This document shows positions 1-9,368 of a DNA stretch of 64,000 nucleotides, piece by piece. Below the pieces are notes generated by a model, which was not told where the DNA came from, made no database searches, and saw only the letters and a list, made by a program, of their open reading frames with translations. The position numbers were made by a program, and so were the translations under genes. The DNA is from Geminicoccaceae bacterium (GTDB lineage Bacteria > Pseudomonadota > Alphaproteobacteria > Geminicoccales > Geminicoccaceae): positions 62,001 through 126,000 of the forward strand of contig JACKIN010000009.1 in the NCBI GenBank assembly GCA_020638495.1, given 5' to 3'. How positions within the stretch are numbered: position 1 is the stretch's first letter; each line of letters starts with the position of its first letter.

Positions 1-201
1 GGCGCGCTCGAGGGCCAGCTCGACGTCCGCTATGGCGCGCGCGATGGCGCCGCCTGCGCCGAATTCACCTGGGATGGCCAGGACGAGGGCGATCCGGTCT
101 GCGGCCGGGGATGGGTTGTGCTCGGCAGCGCCGGACGCCTTGTCGGCCATATCTACATCCATCGAGGTGAGGAGTCGGGCTTCGTGTGCGAGCCGGACTG
201 A
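1..201 (+). CDS. C-terminal part of an unrecognised protein (cut by window edge)
   Basis: An open frame runs from the first base to a TGA at 199-201 and gives the last 66 residues of a protein whose start lies outside the window. The fragment is acidic and beta-rich in appearance, with three cysteines and a Gly/Trp-rich stretch (CGRGWVVLGSAGRL) before an H-I-Y-I-H-R-G segment and a Cys near the C-terminus. I do not recognise the family. It lies on the same strand about 100 bp upstream of nrdR. The frame choice rests on codon composition and the absence of stops, so it is probable rather than certain. Confidence 0.55.
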   Translation, partial: GALEGQLDVRYGARDGAACAEFTWDGQDEGDPVCGRGWVVLGSAGRLVGHIYIHRGEESGFVCEPD

Positions 202-303
202 CGGCTTCACGAGACATTCGGCCCCGGCAGCCCCGGGTGGCTCTCGGCCCCGAGCGCGCCTATAACGCGGCGATGCTGGGGCGGTGAGCACAGGACAGAG
301 CCG

Positions 304-771
304 ATGCGGTGCCCGTTTTGCGGTTCCGAGGACACGCAGGTGAAGGATTCGCGGCCGGTCGAGGACGCGACGTCGATCAGGCGGCGGCGGCAGTGCACGG
401 CCTGCGGGGCGCGGTTCACCACGTTCGAGCGGGTGCAGCTCCGCGATCTCGTGGTGCTGAAGAAGGACAACAAGCGTGTCCCCTTCGACCGCGACAAGCT
501 GGCGCGTTCGATCGCCATCGCCGTGCGCAAGCGCGGCGTCGACCAGGAGCAGATCGAGCGCATCGTCAACGGCATCGTCCGCCGCATCGAGACCAGCGGC
601 GAGCACGAGGTGCCGACCACGCGGATCGGCGAGCTGGCCATGGAATCCCTGGCCAAGCTGGACGAGGTCGCCTATGTCCGCTTCGCCTCGGTCTATCGCG
701 ATTTCGCCAACGCGCGCGATTTCGAGGAGTTCATCAGTCGCCTCCCCGAGGCCGACGAAGCCGAGCCGTGA
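304..771 (+). CDS. nrdR: Transcriptional repressor NrdR
   Basis: NrdR is a zinc- and ATP/dATP-binding repressor of ribonucleotide reductase genes. The 155-residue product has the usual family length. It begins with [18 protein letters not shown] and has a zinc ribbon formed by C3/C6 and C31/C34, followed by an ATP-cone domain (about residues 49-139) starting [18 protein letters not shown]. The ATG is preceded by an AGGACAG-type ribosome site. It is the first of a plus-strand series running into ribD, an order common in alphaproteobacteria. No NrdR box or reductase gene is visible nearby, so its targets lie elsewhere. Confidence 0.97.
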   Translation: MRCPFCGSEDTQVKDSRPVEDATSIRRRRQCTACGARFTTFERVQLRDLVVLKKDNKRVPFDRDKLARSIAIAVRKRGVDQEQIERIVNGIVRRIETSGEHEVPTTRIGELAMESLAKLDEVAYVRFASVYRDFANARDFEEFISRLPEADEAEP

Positions 772-781
772 CCGTCCTTTG

Positions 782-1816
782 ATGACCGATCCGATCGACG
801 CCCGCTTCATGGGCCTGGCCCTTGCCCTGGGCGAGCGCCATCTGGGCCTGACCGCTCCCAACCCATCGGTCGGCTGCGTCATCGTCAGGGATGGGCTGGT
901 GGTCGGCCGCGGCTGGACCCAGCCGGGCGGCCGGCCGCATGCCGAGGCCGAGGCGCTGGCCCGTGCCGGCGACGCGGCCAGGGGTGCGACTGCCTATGTC
1001 ACGCTCGAGCCCTGCTCGAACTGGGGCAAGACCCCGCCCTGCACCAAGGGGCTGATCGAGGCGGGCATCGCCCGCGTCGTCGTCGGCTGCGTCGACCCGG
1101 ACCCGCGCGTCGACGGCAAGGGCATCGCCGGGCTCAGGGAAGCCGGGCTCGAGGTCGTGGTCGGCGTGCGCGAGGCCGAGGCGCTGGCGCAGAATCTGGG
1201 CCTCTACCGCCGCATCCGGGCCGGCCGGCCGATGGTCGGGTTGAAGCTGGCGATGAGCCTCGATGGCCGCATCGCCACCCGCACGGGCGACAGCCAGTGG
1301 ATCACCGGCGAGGCGGCCCGCGCCTTCGGCCATCGCCTGCGAGCCAGCCACGACGCCATCATGATCGGCAGCGGCACGGCGCTCGCCGACGATCCCCTGC
1401 TCACCTGCCGCCTGCCCGGCCTCGAGGGCCGCTCGCCGGTCCGCGTCGTCATGGACCGCCGCGGCCGGCTGCCTGCCACGAGCCAGCTTCGCGCCAGCGC
1501 CGACCGGCTGCCGCTCGTCCATGTCACGGCCGCCGATGGCGACACCTCGCCCGGCCCCGTCTTGACCCGCCTCGCCGACCAAGGCATCACACGGCTTCTG
1601 GTCGAGGGCGGAGCGTCGCTCGCCACGAGCCTGCTCGAGGCCGGCCTCGTCGATCGGCTCTACGTCTTCTCCGCGCCTGCGCTGATCGGCGGCGATGGCC
1701 TGGCTGCCATCCAGGGCCTCGGCGTCGACCGGATGGCCGATGTCGGCCGGTGGCGCGTGGTCGACACGCGGCTGCTCGGCCGCGACCGGTTCAGCGTGCT
1801 CGAGCCCGAAGGTTAG
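782..1816 (+). CDS. ribD: Bifunctional pyrimidine deaminase/reductase RibD
   Basis: RibD carries out the second and third steps of riboflavin synthesis: deamination of the pyrimidine from GTP ring opening, then reduction of its ribosyl chain. The 344-residue product shows the zinc deaminase motif HAE (53-55) with PCSNWGKTPPC (Cys 78 and 87). The C-terminal half is the reductase domain, with MVGLKLAMSLDGRIA and a later LLVEGGASLATSLLEAGLVD segment. The ATG at 782 was chosen because it starts at the typical N-terminus (MTDPIDARFMGLAL) ten bases after nrdR. The open frame extends upstream through nrdR, but that part is a shadow. ribE follows after 15 bp. Confidence 0.96.
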   Translation: MTDPIDARFMGLALALGERHLGLTAPNPSVGCVIVRDGLVVGRGWTQPGGRPHAEAEALARAGDAARGATAYVTLEPCSNWGKTPPCTKGLIEAGIARVVVGCVDPDPRVDGKGIAGLREAGLEVVVGVREAEALAQNLGLYRRIRAGRPMVGLKLAMSLDGRIATRTGDSQWITGEAARAFGHRLRASHDAIMIGSGTALADDPLLTCRLPGLEGRSPVRVVMDRRGRLPATSQLRASADRLPLVHVTAADGDTSPGPVLTRLADQGITRLLVEGGASLATSLLEAGLVDRLYVFSAPALIGGDGLAAIQGLGVDRMADVGRWRVVDTRLLGRDRFSVLEPEG

Positions 1817-1831
1817 GCCAGAAAGCCAAGA

Positions 1832-2443
1832 ATGTTCACCGGCATCATCACGCACCAGGGCATGATCCTGGAGGTCGAGAACAAGGACGGCGGCCGCCGG
1901 CTCGTGGTGCGGCCCGATGGACTCGATCTCGGGCGTATTGCAATAGGTGCCTCGGTCGCCCATTCCGGCGTCTGCCTGACCGTCGCGGGGAAGACGGTCG
2001 AGTCCTACAGCGTCTACGCCTCGCCCGAAACCCTGGCGCGCACCACGCTCGGCGATTGGCAGCAGGGCGATACGATCAATCTCGAAGCCTCGCTCCGCCT
2101 CGGCGACGAGCTCGGCGGCCATCTGGTCTTCGGCCATGTCGACGGGCTCGGCCGGATCGCCGCCATCGATCCCTCGGGCGAGAGCTTCCGCCTCGCTTTC
2201 GACATGCCGGAGGACCTCCGGCCGCTGGTCGCGGTCAAGGGCTCCATCGCGGTCGACGGCGTCTCGCTCACCGTCAACGAGGTGACAGACACGGGCTTTG
2301 CCGTGATGGTCATTCCGCATACCTGGGACGTCACCACCTTGCGCCACCGCCGGGTCGGCGATCGGGTCAACCTCGAGGCCGACATGCTCGCCCGCTACGT
2401 CGCCCGCCAGCTCGAGTTCGTGCCCGGTGGAGATCGCTCTTGA
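1832..2443 (+). CDS. ribE: Riboflavin synthase, alpha chain
   Basis: Riboflavin synthase dismutates two molecules of 6,7-dimethyl-8-ribityllumazine to riboflavin and the pyrimidine substrate of RibH. The 203-residue protein starts with the canonical MFTGII and contains two homologous lumazine-binding barrels. The repeated motifs GVCLTV in the first half and GVSLTV in the second mark the internal duplication, and HLVFGHVDG lies at the start of the second barrel. Length and start match the family. Its TGA is embedded in the TTGA that begins the next gene, which implies translational coupling. Confidence 0.96.
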   Translation: MFTGIITHQGMILEVENKDGGRRLVVRPDGLDLGRIAIGASVAHSGVCLTVAGKTVESYSVYASPETLARTTLGDWQQGDTINLEASLRLGDELGGHLVFGHVDGLGRIAAIDPSGESFRLAFDMPEDLRPLVAVKGSIAVDGVSLTVNEVTDTGFAVMVIPHTWDVTTLRHRRVGDRVNLEADMLARYVARQLEFVPGGDRS

Positions 2444-3561
2444 GCGACGCCGACTTCCTTTCGCCGATCGAGGACGTGCTCGAGGACGCGCGGCGCGGGA
2501 AGATGTTCATCCTCGTCGACGACGAGAATCGCGAGAACGAGGGCGACCTGGTCATCCCGGCCGAGTTCTGCGACGCCGCCGCCATCAACTTCATGGCCAA
2601 GCACGGCCGCGGCCTGATCTGCCTGGCGCTGAGCCGTCAGCGCTGCGAGAAGCTGGGCCTGCCGCTCATGGCCCAGGGGAACGAGCCGCGCCTCTCGACC
2701 GCCTTCACCATCAGCATCGAGGCCAGGGACGGGGTGACCACCGGCATCTCGGCGGCCGACCGGGCGCACACGGTCAAGGTGGCCATCGACCCCGAGAGCC
2801 GGCGTGACGACCTCGTCGCCCCCGGCCACATCTTCCCGCTCATGGCGCGGGATGGGGGGGTGCTCGTGCGCACCGGCCACACCGAGGCCGCGGTCGATCT
2901 CTCGCGCCTCGCCGGGCTCGATCCGTCCGGCGTGATCTGCGAGATCATGAACGACGACGGCACCATGGCGCGGCTGCCCGACCTCGTCGCCTTCGCCCAG
3001 CTCCACGGCCTCAAGGTCGGCAAGATCGCCGATCTCATCGCCTATCGGCTCAAGCACGACCGGCTGGTCGAGCGCGACATCGCCACCACCTTCACCAGCC
3101 GCTTCGGCGGCGATTTTCGCCTCCAGGTCTATGTCAATGTGCTGGACGGCATCGAGCACGTGGCCCTGGTCAAGGGCGACGTCACGGCGCCGGAGCCTGT
3201 CCTGGTGCGCGTCCACGCCGTCAACATGCTGCAGGACCTGCTCGGCGAAGGCGAGAGCGGCCGCGGCGACCAGCTCCACCAGGCGATGCGGATGATCGGC
3301 GAGGCGGGCAGGGGTGTGGTCGTGCTGCTGCGCGAGCCGTCGCCGACCAGCATCTCCGAGCGCGTCAAGGTGGCGCTCGGCCACCACCCACAGCCGCCGG
3401 CGGACCTGCGGGTCTACGGCATCGGGGCGCAGATCCTGGGCGATCTCGGCGTCACCGACATGATCCTCCTCTCCAACACGGGCCGCACCATCGTCGGCCT
3501 CGAGGGCTACAATTTGCGCGTTGTCGAGACCCGGCCGATCCCCGCAGAGGGAGCGCGTTGA
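2440..3561 (+). CDS. ribB: DHBP synthase with degenerate GTP cyclohydrolase II domain (RibBX type)
   Basis: The N-terminal domain is 3,4-dihydroxy-2-butanone-4-phosphate synthase, supplying the four-carbon unit for lumazine. It has the acidic loop [11 protein letters not shown] (27-37) and [14 protein letters not shown] around 147-160. The C-terminal part (about 215-373) aligns with GTP cyclohydrolase II but lacks the zinc-ligand segment: where functional RibA has the CDCGF-type motif this protein has [17 protein letters not shown], and there is no cysteine after residue 167. The RQEGRGIGL-type segment is also missing. GTP cyclohydrolase activity is therefore unlikely. The start is TTG at 2440 overlapping the ribE stop; no nearer ATG fits. 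Known alphaproteobacterial RibBX proteins have this architecture. Confidence 0.93.
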   Translation: MSDADFLSPIEDVLEDARRGKMFILVDDENRENEGDLVIPAEFCDAAAINFMAKHGRGLICLALSRQRCEKLGLPLMAQGNEPRLSTAFTISIEARDGVTTGISAADRAHTVKVAIDPESRRDDLVAPGHIFPLMARDGGVLVRTGHTEAAVDLSRLAGLDPSGVICEIMNDDGTMARLPDLVAFAQLHGLKVGKIADLIAYRLKHDRLVERDIATTFTSRFGGDFRLQVYVNVLDGIEHVALVKGDVTAPEPVLVRVHAVNMLQDLLGEGESGRGDQLHQAMRMIGEAGRGVVVLLREPSPTSISERVKVALGHHPQPPADLRVYGIGAQILGDLGVTDMILLSNTGRTIVGLEGYNLRVVETRPIPAEGAR

Positions 3562-4034
3562 TGGCCGGCATCTCGGCCACGAGTGCTGTCCCGAGGCTGC
3601 CGGGTGCGCGCATCCTCGTCGTCGAGGCCCGCTACCATGCGGCCATCAACGACTTCCTGCTCGAAGGTGCGCGCGCCGTGCTCGAGGCCGCCGGGGCCAG
3701 GTTCGAGGAGCTGACCGTGCCGGGGGCGCTCGAGATCCCGCCCGCCATTCGCATCGCGGATATCCATGGCCGGGGCTTTGCCGGCTACGTCGCGCTGGGC
3801 TGCGTCATTCGTGGCGAGACCACGCATTACGAGCTGGTCGCCGGCGAGAGTGCCCGAGGCATCACGGATCTCGGCACTGCCCATGGCCTCGCCATCGGCA
3901 ACGGCATCCTCACCGTCGAGAACGAGGCGCAGGCGATCGAGCGCGCCGATCCGGCGCGCCAGGACAAGGGCGGCCACGCGGCACTTGCGGCGTTGACCCT
4001 CGTCGCCTTCCGGCGCCACATGCTGCAGAGATGA
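3561..4034 (+). CDS. ribH: 6,7-dimethyl-8-ribityllumazine synthase
   Basis: RibH condenses the butanone phosphate from RibB with the RibD product to make the immediate precursor of riboflavin, usually inside a multimeric shell. The 157-residue protein carries the family motifs RYHAAIN near the N-terminus, VPGALEIP (53-60), and GCVIRGETTHYE with the catalytic histidine at about 89. The ATG at 3561 shares its A with the TGA of the preceding gene; a TTG one codon earlier is possible but unnecessary. The C-terminus overlaps the nusB start by four bases. Confidence 0.96.
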   Translation: MAGISATSAVPRLPGARILVVEARYHAAINDFLLEGARAVLEAAGARFEELTVPGALEIPPAIRIADIHGRGFAGYVALGCVIRGETTHYELVAGESARGITDLGTAHGLAIGNGILTVENEAQAIERADPARQDKGGHAALAALTLVAFRRHMLQR

Positions 4035-4537
4035 GTGAAGCCCCGCTCCGGCCGTCCGCCGTCAAGCCCGTCCTCAACAAGCGGCGCGCCGCCCGCTTCG
4101 CCGCCGTCCAGGCGCTCTACCAGGCCGATGCCGGCGATGTCGCCATCGACCGTGTCGTCGCCGAGTTCCAGGCGCATCGGCTGGCCGAAATCTTCGAGCC
4201 GCTCGAGCTGGACGAGCCCTCGCCCGCGGTCGACGGCAAATGGTTCGCCATCCTCGCCGGCGGTGCCTGGGACGCGCGCGAGCGGCTCGATCCGGCGATC
4301 GAGTCCTGCCTGGCATCGGGCTGGACCCTCGCCCGCTGCGGCTTTCTCCTGCGCGCCTGCCTTCGGGCCGGCGCCTTCGAGCTCGCCGAGCGCACCGACG
4401 TTCCGGTCAGGGTCGTGCTCAACGAGTATGTCGAGCTGGCGCATCTCTTCTTCAGCGGCGACGAGCCGGCCTTCATCAACGCGGTGCTCGATCGCCTCGC
4501 ACCGATCCTTCGCCCCCAGCAGAGCCCGGTGACCTGA
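4031..4537 (+). CDS. nusB: Transcription antitermination factor NusB
   Basis: NusB binds boxA RNA with NusE (ribosomal protein S10) to support rRNA antitermination. The 168-residue protein is largely helical, with the typical N-terminal KRRAARFAAVQALYQ helix and the C-terminal DVPVRVVLNEYVELAHLFFSGDEPAFINAVLDRL region. It begins ATGA over the ribH stop and ends in the TGATG that starts thiL. Fusion of nusB to the riboflavin operon in this way is common in proteobacteria. It carries a somewhat longer N-terminal tail (MSEAPLRPSAVKPVLN) than the enterobacterial protein. Confidence 0.94.
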   Translation: MSEAPLRPSAVKPVLNKRRAARFAAVQALYQADAGDVAIDRVVAEFQAHRLAEIFEPLELDEPSPAVDGKWFAILAGGAWDARERLDPAIESCLASGWTLARCGFLLRACLRAGAFELAERTDVPVRVVLNEYVELAHLFFSGDEPAFINAVLDRLAPILRPQQSPVT

Positions 4538-5508
4538 TGGTGACGCCTGCGGGAATGGGCGAGTTCGATGTCATCGACCGGTTGCTGAAACCGCTGGCCA
4601 AAGGCTTTCCGGGCGCCCTCGGCCTCGCCGACGATGCCGCCCTCGTCGACGTGCCGGACGGCCGCTCGCTCGTCATCGCCAAGGATGCCATCGTCGAGGG
4701 CGTGCATTTCCTCGCCGACGATCCGCCGGAAGCGGTCGCGGCCAAGCTGCTCCGGGTCAATCTTTCCGACCTCGCCGCCATGGGGGCGACGCCGCTCGCC
4801 TATCTCACCGTCATCGCCCGGCCCAAATCGCTGGACGATGCCTGGCTCGAGGGCTTCGTTGCCGGCCTCGCCGCGGACCAGAAGAACTTTGGCCTGCATC
4901 TCATCGGCGGCGATCTCGTCTCGACACCGGGGCCGCTGCTTCTTTCCTGCACCATCCTGGGTCTCGTGCCCGAGGGGCGGGCCCTGACCCGCAAGGGTGC
5001 CAGGGCCGGCGACCACATCTGGGTTTCCGGCACGCTCGGTGACGCCGCCCTCGGGCTGCGCGTGCTCAAGGGCCTCGCCGCCACCGAGGACGAGGCCTTC
5101 TATCTGGTCGAGCGCTATCGTCGCCCGCAGCCCCGGACCGCCCTCGGCCCCCGCCTCGTCGGTCTGGCGCATGCCGCGATCGACGTCTCGGACGGGCTGG
5201 TCGCCGACCTGACCCACATCCTCGACGAATCGGCGGCAGCCGCCACCGTCGACGCCGATGCCCTGCCGCTCTCGCCCGTCGCCCATGGCATGCCGGGCTG
5301 CCACGATGCGGCGCTGGTGGGCGGCGACGACTACGAGCTGCTCTTCACCGCCCCGGATGCTGCAACCCCGGCCATCGAGGCGTTGGCCGGCGAGCTCGGC
5401 GTGGCCCTCACGCGGATCGGCCGGATCGCCGCCGGCCAGGGCCTCACCGTCACCGACGGCGAGGGCCGGAAGATCGCCCTCGACGGCCTCGGCTGGCGGC
5501 ATTTCTGA
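4537..5508 (+). CDS. thiL: Thiamine-monophosphate kinase
   Basis: ThiL phosphorylates thiamine monophosphate to the active cofactor thiamine diphosphate. The 323-residue product has the AIR-synthase-like fold motifs GLADDAALVD, KDAIVEGVHF, LLRVNLSDLAAMGATPL and GGDL in the N-terminal half, and AAIDVSDGLVADL with GGDDYELLFTAPD in the C-terminal half. All metal- and ATP-binding aspartates appear present. The ATG at 4537 overlaps the nusB TGA by one base; a second ATG at 4555 would also keep the domain intact. Its position after ribH-nusB is the usual proteobacterial one. Confidence 0.95.
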   Translation: MVTPAGMGEFDVIDRLLKPLAKGFPGALGLADDAALVDVPDGRSLVIAKDAIVEGVHFLADDPPEAVAAKLLRVNLSDLAAMGATPLAYLTVIARPKSLDDAWLEGFVAGLAADQKNFGLHLIGGDLVSTPGPLLLSCTILGLVPEGRALTRKGARAGDHIWVSGTLGDAALGLRVLKGLAATEDEAFYLVERYRRPQPRTALGPRLVGLAHAAIDVSDGLVADLTHILDESAAAATVDADALPLSPVAHGMPGCHDAALVGGDDYELLFTAPDAATPAIEALAGELGVALTRIGRIAAGQGLTVTDGEGRKIALDGLGWRHF

Positions 5509-5515
5509 GCCGGTC

Positions 5516-6265
5516 ATGACCGCCGCCGCCCCGAGCCCGACGCTGCACCACGCCCCGGCGCGGCGCGGCGACCGGCCGATCCCCTGTCACGTGCTCGCCC
5601 CGGCCGGTGCCGTGACCGGCCTCGTCCTCCTGCTGCACGGGCGGGACGGGGCCGGTCGCTCGGCGCATATCGTGCCCATCGCCGAAGCCTATCTCGCCCG
5701 GGGCTGGCGGGTCGTCGCCCCCGACCTGCCGCACTCGCGGGCGGTGCCGGGGTCCGGGCCGGTCGAGCTCTACACCATGAGCGGCCATCTGGAGGATGCC
5801 GCGGCGGTGCTCCAATGGGCCCGCGATGCCTGGCCCGAGGATGCGGAACGGCTGGCGCTCGCCGGGCACAGCGTCGGCGCCTGGGCGGCCGCGAGGCTGG
5901 CGGCCGGGACGGAAGCGCTGGACCATCTCCTCGGCGTCTCGCCGGTCTTCTCCGGCCCCGCCCTCCTCGCCGCCCGGCGGGCCATGGGTGCGCCGGCGGT
6001 GCAGGCGCTGCGCCGGGAGGCGCCGGCCATGCTGGCCGAGCTTCCGACGATCCAGGCGGCCACTGCACTCCGTCGCGTCGAAGCCCCCGTCGCCGTCGTC
6101 ACCGGTGCGCTCGACGGCATCACCCCGCCGCACGTCGCGCGCGCCTGGTTCCGCGCCGCCGCCGGCGCCTGCTTCTTCGCGGCGCTGCCGGGCCAGCATC
6201 ACTGCCTCGAAGGACCGCTCTACGACAGGGCCCTCGCCGCCGCCCTCGACGCCACGGGCGCCTGA
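5516..6265 (+). CDS. Alpha/beta hydrolase, substrate unknown
   Basis: The 249-residue protein has a serine hydrolase fold. An HGRDG oxyanion segment lies at 41-45, the nucleophile elbow GHSVG has Ser119, an aspartate-containing VTGALDGITPP strand follows, and the catalytic histidine lies in LPGQHHCLEG near the C-terminus. It has no signal peptide, so it is probably cytoplasmic, and resembles small dienelactone hydrolase or lysophospholipase-type enzymes. It starts seven bases after thiL and is likely the last gene of that transcript. Its last 46 bp overlap the end of the convergent ABC transporter gene, a longer tail-to-tail overlap than most. The substrate cannot be told from sequence. Confidence 0.85.
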   Translation: MTAAAPSPTLHHAPARRGDRPIPCHVLAPAGAVTGLVLLLHGRDGAGRSAHIVPIAEAYLARGWRVVAPDLPHSRAVPGSGPVELYTMSGHLEDAAAVLQWARDAWPEDAERLALAGHSVGAWAAARLAAGTEALDHLLGVSPVFSGPALLAARRAMGAPAVQALRREAPAMLAELPTIQAATALRRVEAPVAVVTGALDGITPPHVARAWFRAAAGACFFAALPGQHHCLEGPLYDRALAAALDATGA

Positions 6266-8157
6266 GGCAGGACGGCCACGCGCGCCTGTCGGGGGACCGG
6301 ACGCCGGACTGGCTCGACCCGGGCGAGGCCGGCCTCGATCCTGACGATGGTGTCATAGAAGGGCTGACCGGCCGGGTCGGTCGGCAGTCCCTCGCCATGC
6401 AGCACGGCGAGGACCATCGTCCGGGGGAGGGCGTCGCGCAGGGATTCGTGGAACCCGATTGCCGCCGCCGCGTCGAGGGCCGAGGTCGCCTCGTCCAGCA
6501 GCAGCACGTCCGGCCGGTGCAGGAGGATCCGCGCCAGCACCAGGCGCTGCTTCTGCCCGCCCGAGAGCACATGGCGCCAGGGATGCCCCTCGTGCAGCTC
6601 GTCGTGCAGCGCTCTGATGAACGCCCCGAGCCCGGCCTCGCCGAGGGCCGCGGCGACGGCGAGGTCGTCGAACGTCTCCGCCGCCTCCGGATAGGCGACC
6701 AGCGCCTTCAGCGTCAGCCGGTCCGGCAGGTCCGGCTCCTGGCCGGCGAAGAGGAGGTGCTGTCCCGGGCCTGTGGCGATCTCGCCCTCGCCATAGGGCC
6801 AGAGCCCGGCGACGGCCTTCAGGAGCGAGCTCTTGCCGCAGCCGTTCGAGCCGCGCAGGCAGGCCCACTGCCCGGGTTCGAGTCGGAGCAGCGGAACGCT
6901 GAGGAAGGGTTGGGCCAGATGGCCCCGGTGACGCAGCGCGATCCCCTCGAGCCGGAGGCCGGCTTCGGCCGATGGGTGCACCCGGCGAAAGCGGCTGATC
7001 CCGGTCTCGGCATAGAACGCGTCCCGGTCCCGCACCCGCTCGACGGCCCGGGCGAGGTCGGTCAGCCGCCCGGCATTGGCGCGCAGCGTGGCGATCGCGG
7101 GCATGACGTTGATGAACCAGGAGACGTCCTGGATCAGCTCGGCCGTCAGCTCGGAGCTGGCGACGAAGTCGCGAAAGCCGATGGCGTCGGAGGTGAAGGC
7201 GGGCAGGGCGGGCAGGTAGGCGATGAGCCGCCGCGCCAGGAAGCCGTGGACGTCGTTGAAGAGCATCATCCCGGCCCCCCAGGCGTTCTGCCGGGCCCAG
7301 GCCCGGTCGACGCCGGCATAGAGCCGGGTGTTGATCGCCCGCTGCGCCCGCTCGCCCCTGGACGTGGCGAGCTGGGTCACCCGGTGCAGCATGGCGCCGA
7401 GCTCGCCGCGCCAGGCGCCGTCGCGCTTCTGCCGCTCCAGGGTGATCCGCTCCAGCACCCGGCCGATCAGCCAGGCGGCCATGGTGACCGCCGGGACGTA
7501 GAGGAGGATGAGCAGACCGGCCAGCAGGGCGGAGCCGTAGGCGCCGGGGGCGAGGTCGACCGGCAGGCCGAGCGATGCGAGCCAGTCGTCGAGCAGCGGC
7601 ACGCTGACGCTGCGCTCGATGAGGGCCGCCGCGACGAACCAGACCGAGGTGACGGCACCCCAGAAGCCCATGGCCAGGCCGATCAGCCCCGCATAGAGGC
7701 CGGCGGAGCAGTCGTCGAGGCGCTGGTCGATGGCATCCGGCAGGCGCGCCGGCACCGTCCCGTCATCGGCCCGGTCGCTCATCAGGTCGAAGGCGATCCG
7801 CTCGTCCGCCAGGATCGCGGCGTCGAAGCGGCCGACCAGCCAAGCCCGCGCCCGCCGGTGCAGCGTCGTCGAGACCAGGTGGCGGCAGGCCACACCGCCG
7901 GCGCGCCCGACATGGAGCGCGAAGAACATGAGGGTGCTGGTCAGGAGCAGGGCGGCAGGATCGACGCCGATATCGGGGCTGTGGTAGCCGGCGAGCGCGC
8001 CGATGAAGTCGCCTGACGCCGTCGCCACCCAGACGGAAGCCTTGCTCAAGGCCGTGGTCAACGCCAGCACCGCCGCCGTCAACGCCCAGGCCTCGATCCA
8101 TCGGTCCGAGACCCAATAAGCCGCGAGCAGGCCCCAGAAGTCCTGCAACCGTCGCAT
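6220..8157 (-). CDS. SbmA/BacA-like ABC transporter, fused membrane and ATPase domains
   Basis: The 645-residue protein has an N-terminal transmembrane domain of the SbmA/BacA-like (ABC_membrane_2) type with about six hydrophobic segments in the first 320 residues. A complete nucleotide-binding domain follows, with Walker A GSNGCGKSS near 436-444, signature LSGGQKQR near 530 and Walker B VLLLDEATSALD near 550. Relatives include YddA and peroxisomal ABCD proteins, which move peptides, very-long-chain fatty acids or modified lipids. Substrate and direction are not shown here. It is transcribed alone and is divergent from the EamA gene across an A/T-rich 163-bp gap. Confidence 0.88.
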   Translation of the reverse strand: MRRLQDFWGLLAAYWVSDRWIEAWALTAAVLALTTALSKASVWVATASGDFIGALAGYHSPDIGVDPAALLLTSTLMFFALHVGRAGGVACRHLVSTTLHRRARAWLVGRFDAAILADERIAFDLMSDRADDGTVPARLPDAIDQRLDDCSAGLYAGLIGLAMGFWGAVTSVWFVAAALIERSVSVPLLDDWLASLGLPVDLAPGAYGSALLAGLLILLYVPAVTMAAWLIGRVLERITLERQKRDGAWRGELGAMLHRVTQLATSRGERAQRAINTRLYAGVDRAWARQNAWGAGMMLFNDVHGFLARRLIAYLPALPAFTSDAIGFRDFVASSELTAELIQDVSWFINVMPAIATLRANAGRLTDLARAVERVRDRDAFYAETGISRFRRVHPSAEAGLRLEGIALRHRGHLAQPFLSVPLLRLEPGQWACLRGSNGCGKSSLLKAVAGLWPYGEGEIATGPGQHLLFAGQEPDLPDRLTLKALVAYPEAAETFDDLAVAAALGEAGLGAFIRALHDELHEGHPWRHVLSGGQKQRLVLARILLHRPDVLLLDEATSALDAAAAIGFHESLRDALPRTMVLAVLHGEGLPTDPAGQPFYDTIVRIEAGLARVEPVRRPVPRQARVAVLPQAPVASRAAARALS

Positions 8158-8320
8158 CAGCCGCCCACAACGCTGTCGAACGCAGCTTAATTAAACCATT
8201 AGTTGTATAAATCGAGGGATTGCGCGCTGTCCACGAAAACCCGAACTTTGGCCTCGATTCTGTCGCATTGTGGCCATCCGGCCCGCTCCCGGGCGTGGTA
8301 GGGAATGGCCACGGGCGAGG

Positions 8321-9256
8321 ATGGCCGTCCGCATCCAAAAAGCAGACGCAGCCGTGCTCGATGCCCGCACCAATCTCCCGCCCAAGGGCCTCGTGGAGCG
8401 CGCCGCCCCGACGCTCTTCCTGATCTTCTGGTCGTCCGGCTTCGTCGCTGCCAAGGCCGGGCTCGAGGGGGCCGCCCCGCTCACCTTCCTCAGCTTGCGT
8501 TTTTCCATCGTCACCGCGCTGATGCTGGCGATCGCCCTCGTGCTCAGGGCGCCCTGGCCCAGCACCCGGGCCGAGCTCCGCCACCTCGTGGTCCTCGGCC
8601 TGGTCATCCAGGCGATCTATTTCGGCTGCTCCTACCTCGCCTTCGGCGCCGGCATCACCGCGGGCGGTCTCGCGCTCATTGTCGGCATGCAGCCCGTGCT
8701 CACCGCCGTCGTCGCCGTCCCGCTGCTCGGCGAGCGTTTCCGCCCGGTGCAGCTCCTCGGCCTCGCTCTGGGCGTCGCCGGCACCGCCCTCGTGCTGCAC
8801 GAGAAGCTCGCTGCCGGCGTCGGCACCGTCGCCGGCGTCGTCATCTCGCTCATGGCGCTGGTCGCCATCACCGGCGGCACGCTCTACCAGAAGCGCTTCT
8901 GCCCGCGCTTCGACCTCTGGACCGGCGGCACCATCCAGTTCGCCACCGCCGCCATCGTCGTCAGCCTCGCCGCCCTCCTCTTCGAGGACAACACGGTCAC
9001 CTGGACCCCAGCCTTCGCCGCCGGGCTCGGCTATCTCGTGCTCGTCTCCTCGATCGTCTCCATCGCCCTGCTCAACCTCATGCTGCGCCGCGGCGAGGCC
9101 AGTCGCGTCGCCACCCTCTTCTTCCTCGTCCCGCCGGGGGCCGCCCTCGTCGCCTGGCTCCTGCTGGGCGAGAGCTTCGGCCCGCTGGCGCTGGTTGGCA
9201 TGGCCGTCGCCACGACCGGCGTGGCGCTGGTCATGCGGGCGCCGCGGCGTCGGTGA
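8321..9256 (+). CDS. EamA-family (DMT superfamily) membrane transporter
   Basis: The 311-residue protein has about ten hydrophobic segments arranged as two EamA repeats. The first starts TLFLIFWSSGFVAAKAGLEGAAPLTFLSLRF; the second holds ITGGTLYQKRF and ends MAVATTGVALVMRAPRRR. Members of the drug/metabolite transporter superfamily usually export amino acids or other metabolites. The ATG at 8321 was preferred over one at 8270 because a GGGCGAGG ribosome site lies directly before it and the upstream extension looks non-conserved. The substrate is unknown. Confidence 0.87.
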   Translation: MAVRIQKADAAVLDARTNLPPKGLVERAAPTLFLIFWSSGFVAAKAGLEGAAPLTFLSLRFSIVTALMLAIALVLRAPWPSTRAELRHLVVLGLVIQAIYFGCSYLAFGAGITAGGLALIVGMQPVLTAVVAVPLLGERFRPVQLLGLALGVAGTALVLHEKLAAGVGTVAGVVISLMALVAITGGTLYQKRFCPRFDLWTGGTIQFATAAIVVSLAALLFEDNTVTWTPAFAAGLGYLVLVSSIVSIALLNLMLRRGEASRVATLFFLVPPGAALVAWLLLGESFGPLALVGMAVATTGVALVMRAPRRR

Positions 9257-9368
9257 GCTCGCCCGGCGGCTGCCGCTTTCCAGTGGGCCGGCGCGGATGC
9301 AGGGCCTTGGCCCCGAACGTTTGGCGGTTCCATCCGTTGACGTGCATGGCGCCAGATTGGTGGAGAGC

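Noticed and set aside
202..303. FMN riboswitch upstream of the riboflavin genes
   Set aside because: No conserved RFN-element sequence was seen before nrdR or ribD, and genes within the operon are separated by only a few bases or overlap.
734..2347. Large minus-strand frame opposite ribD and ribE
   Set aside because: It is a low-complexity shadow without family motifs, opposite two certain genes.
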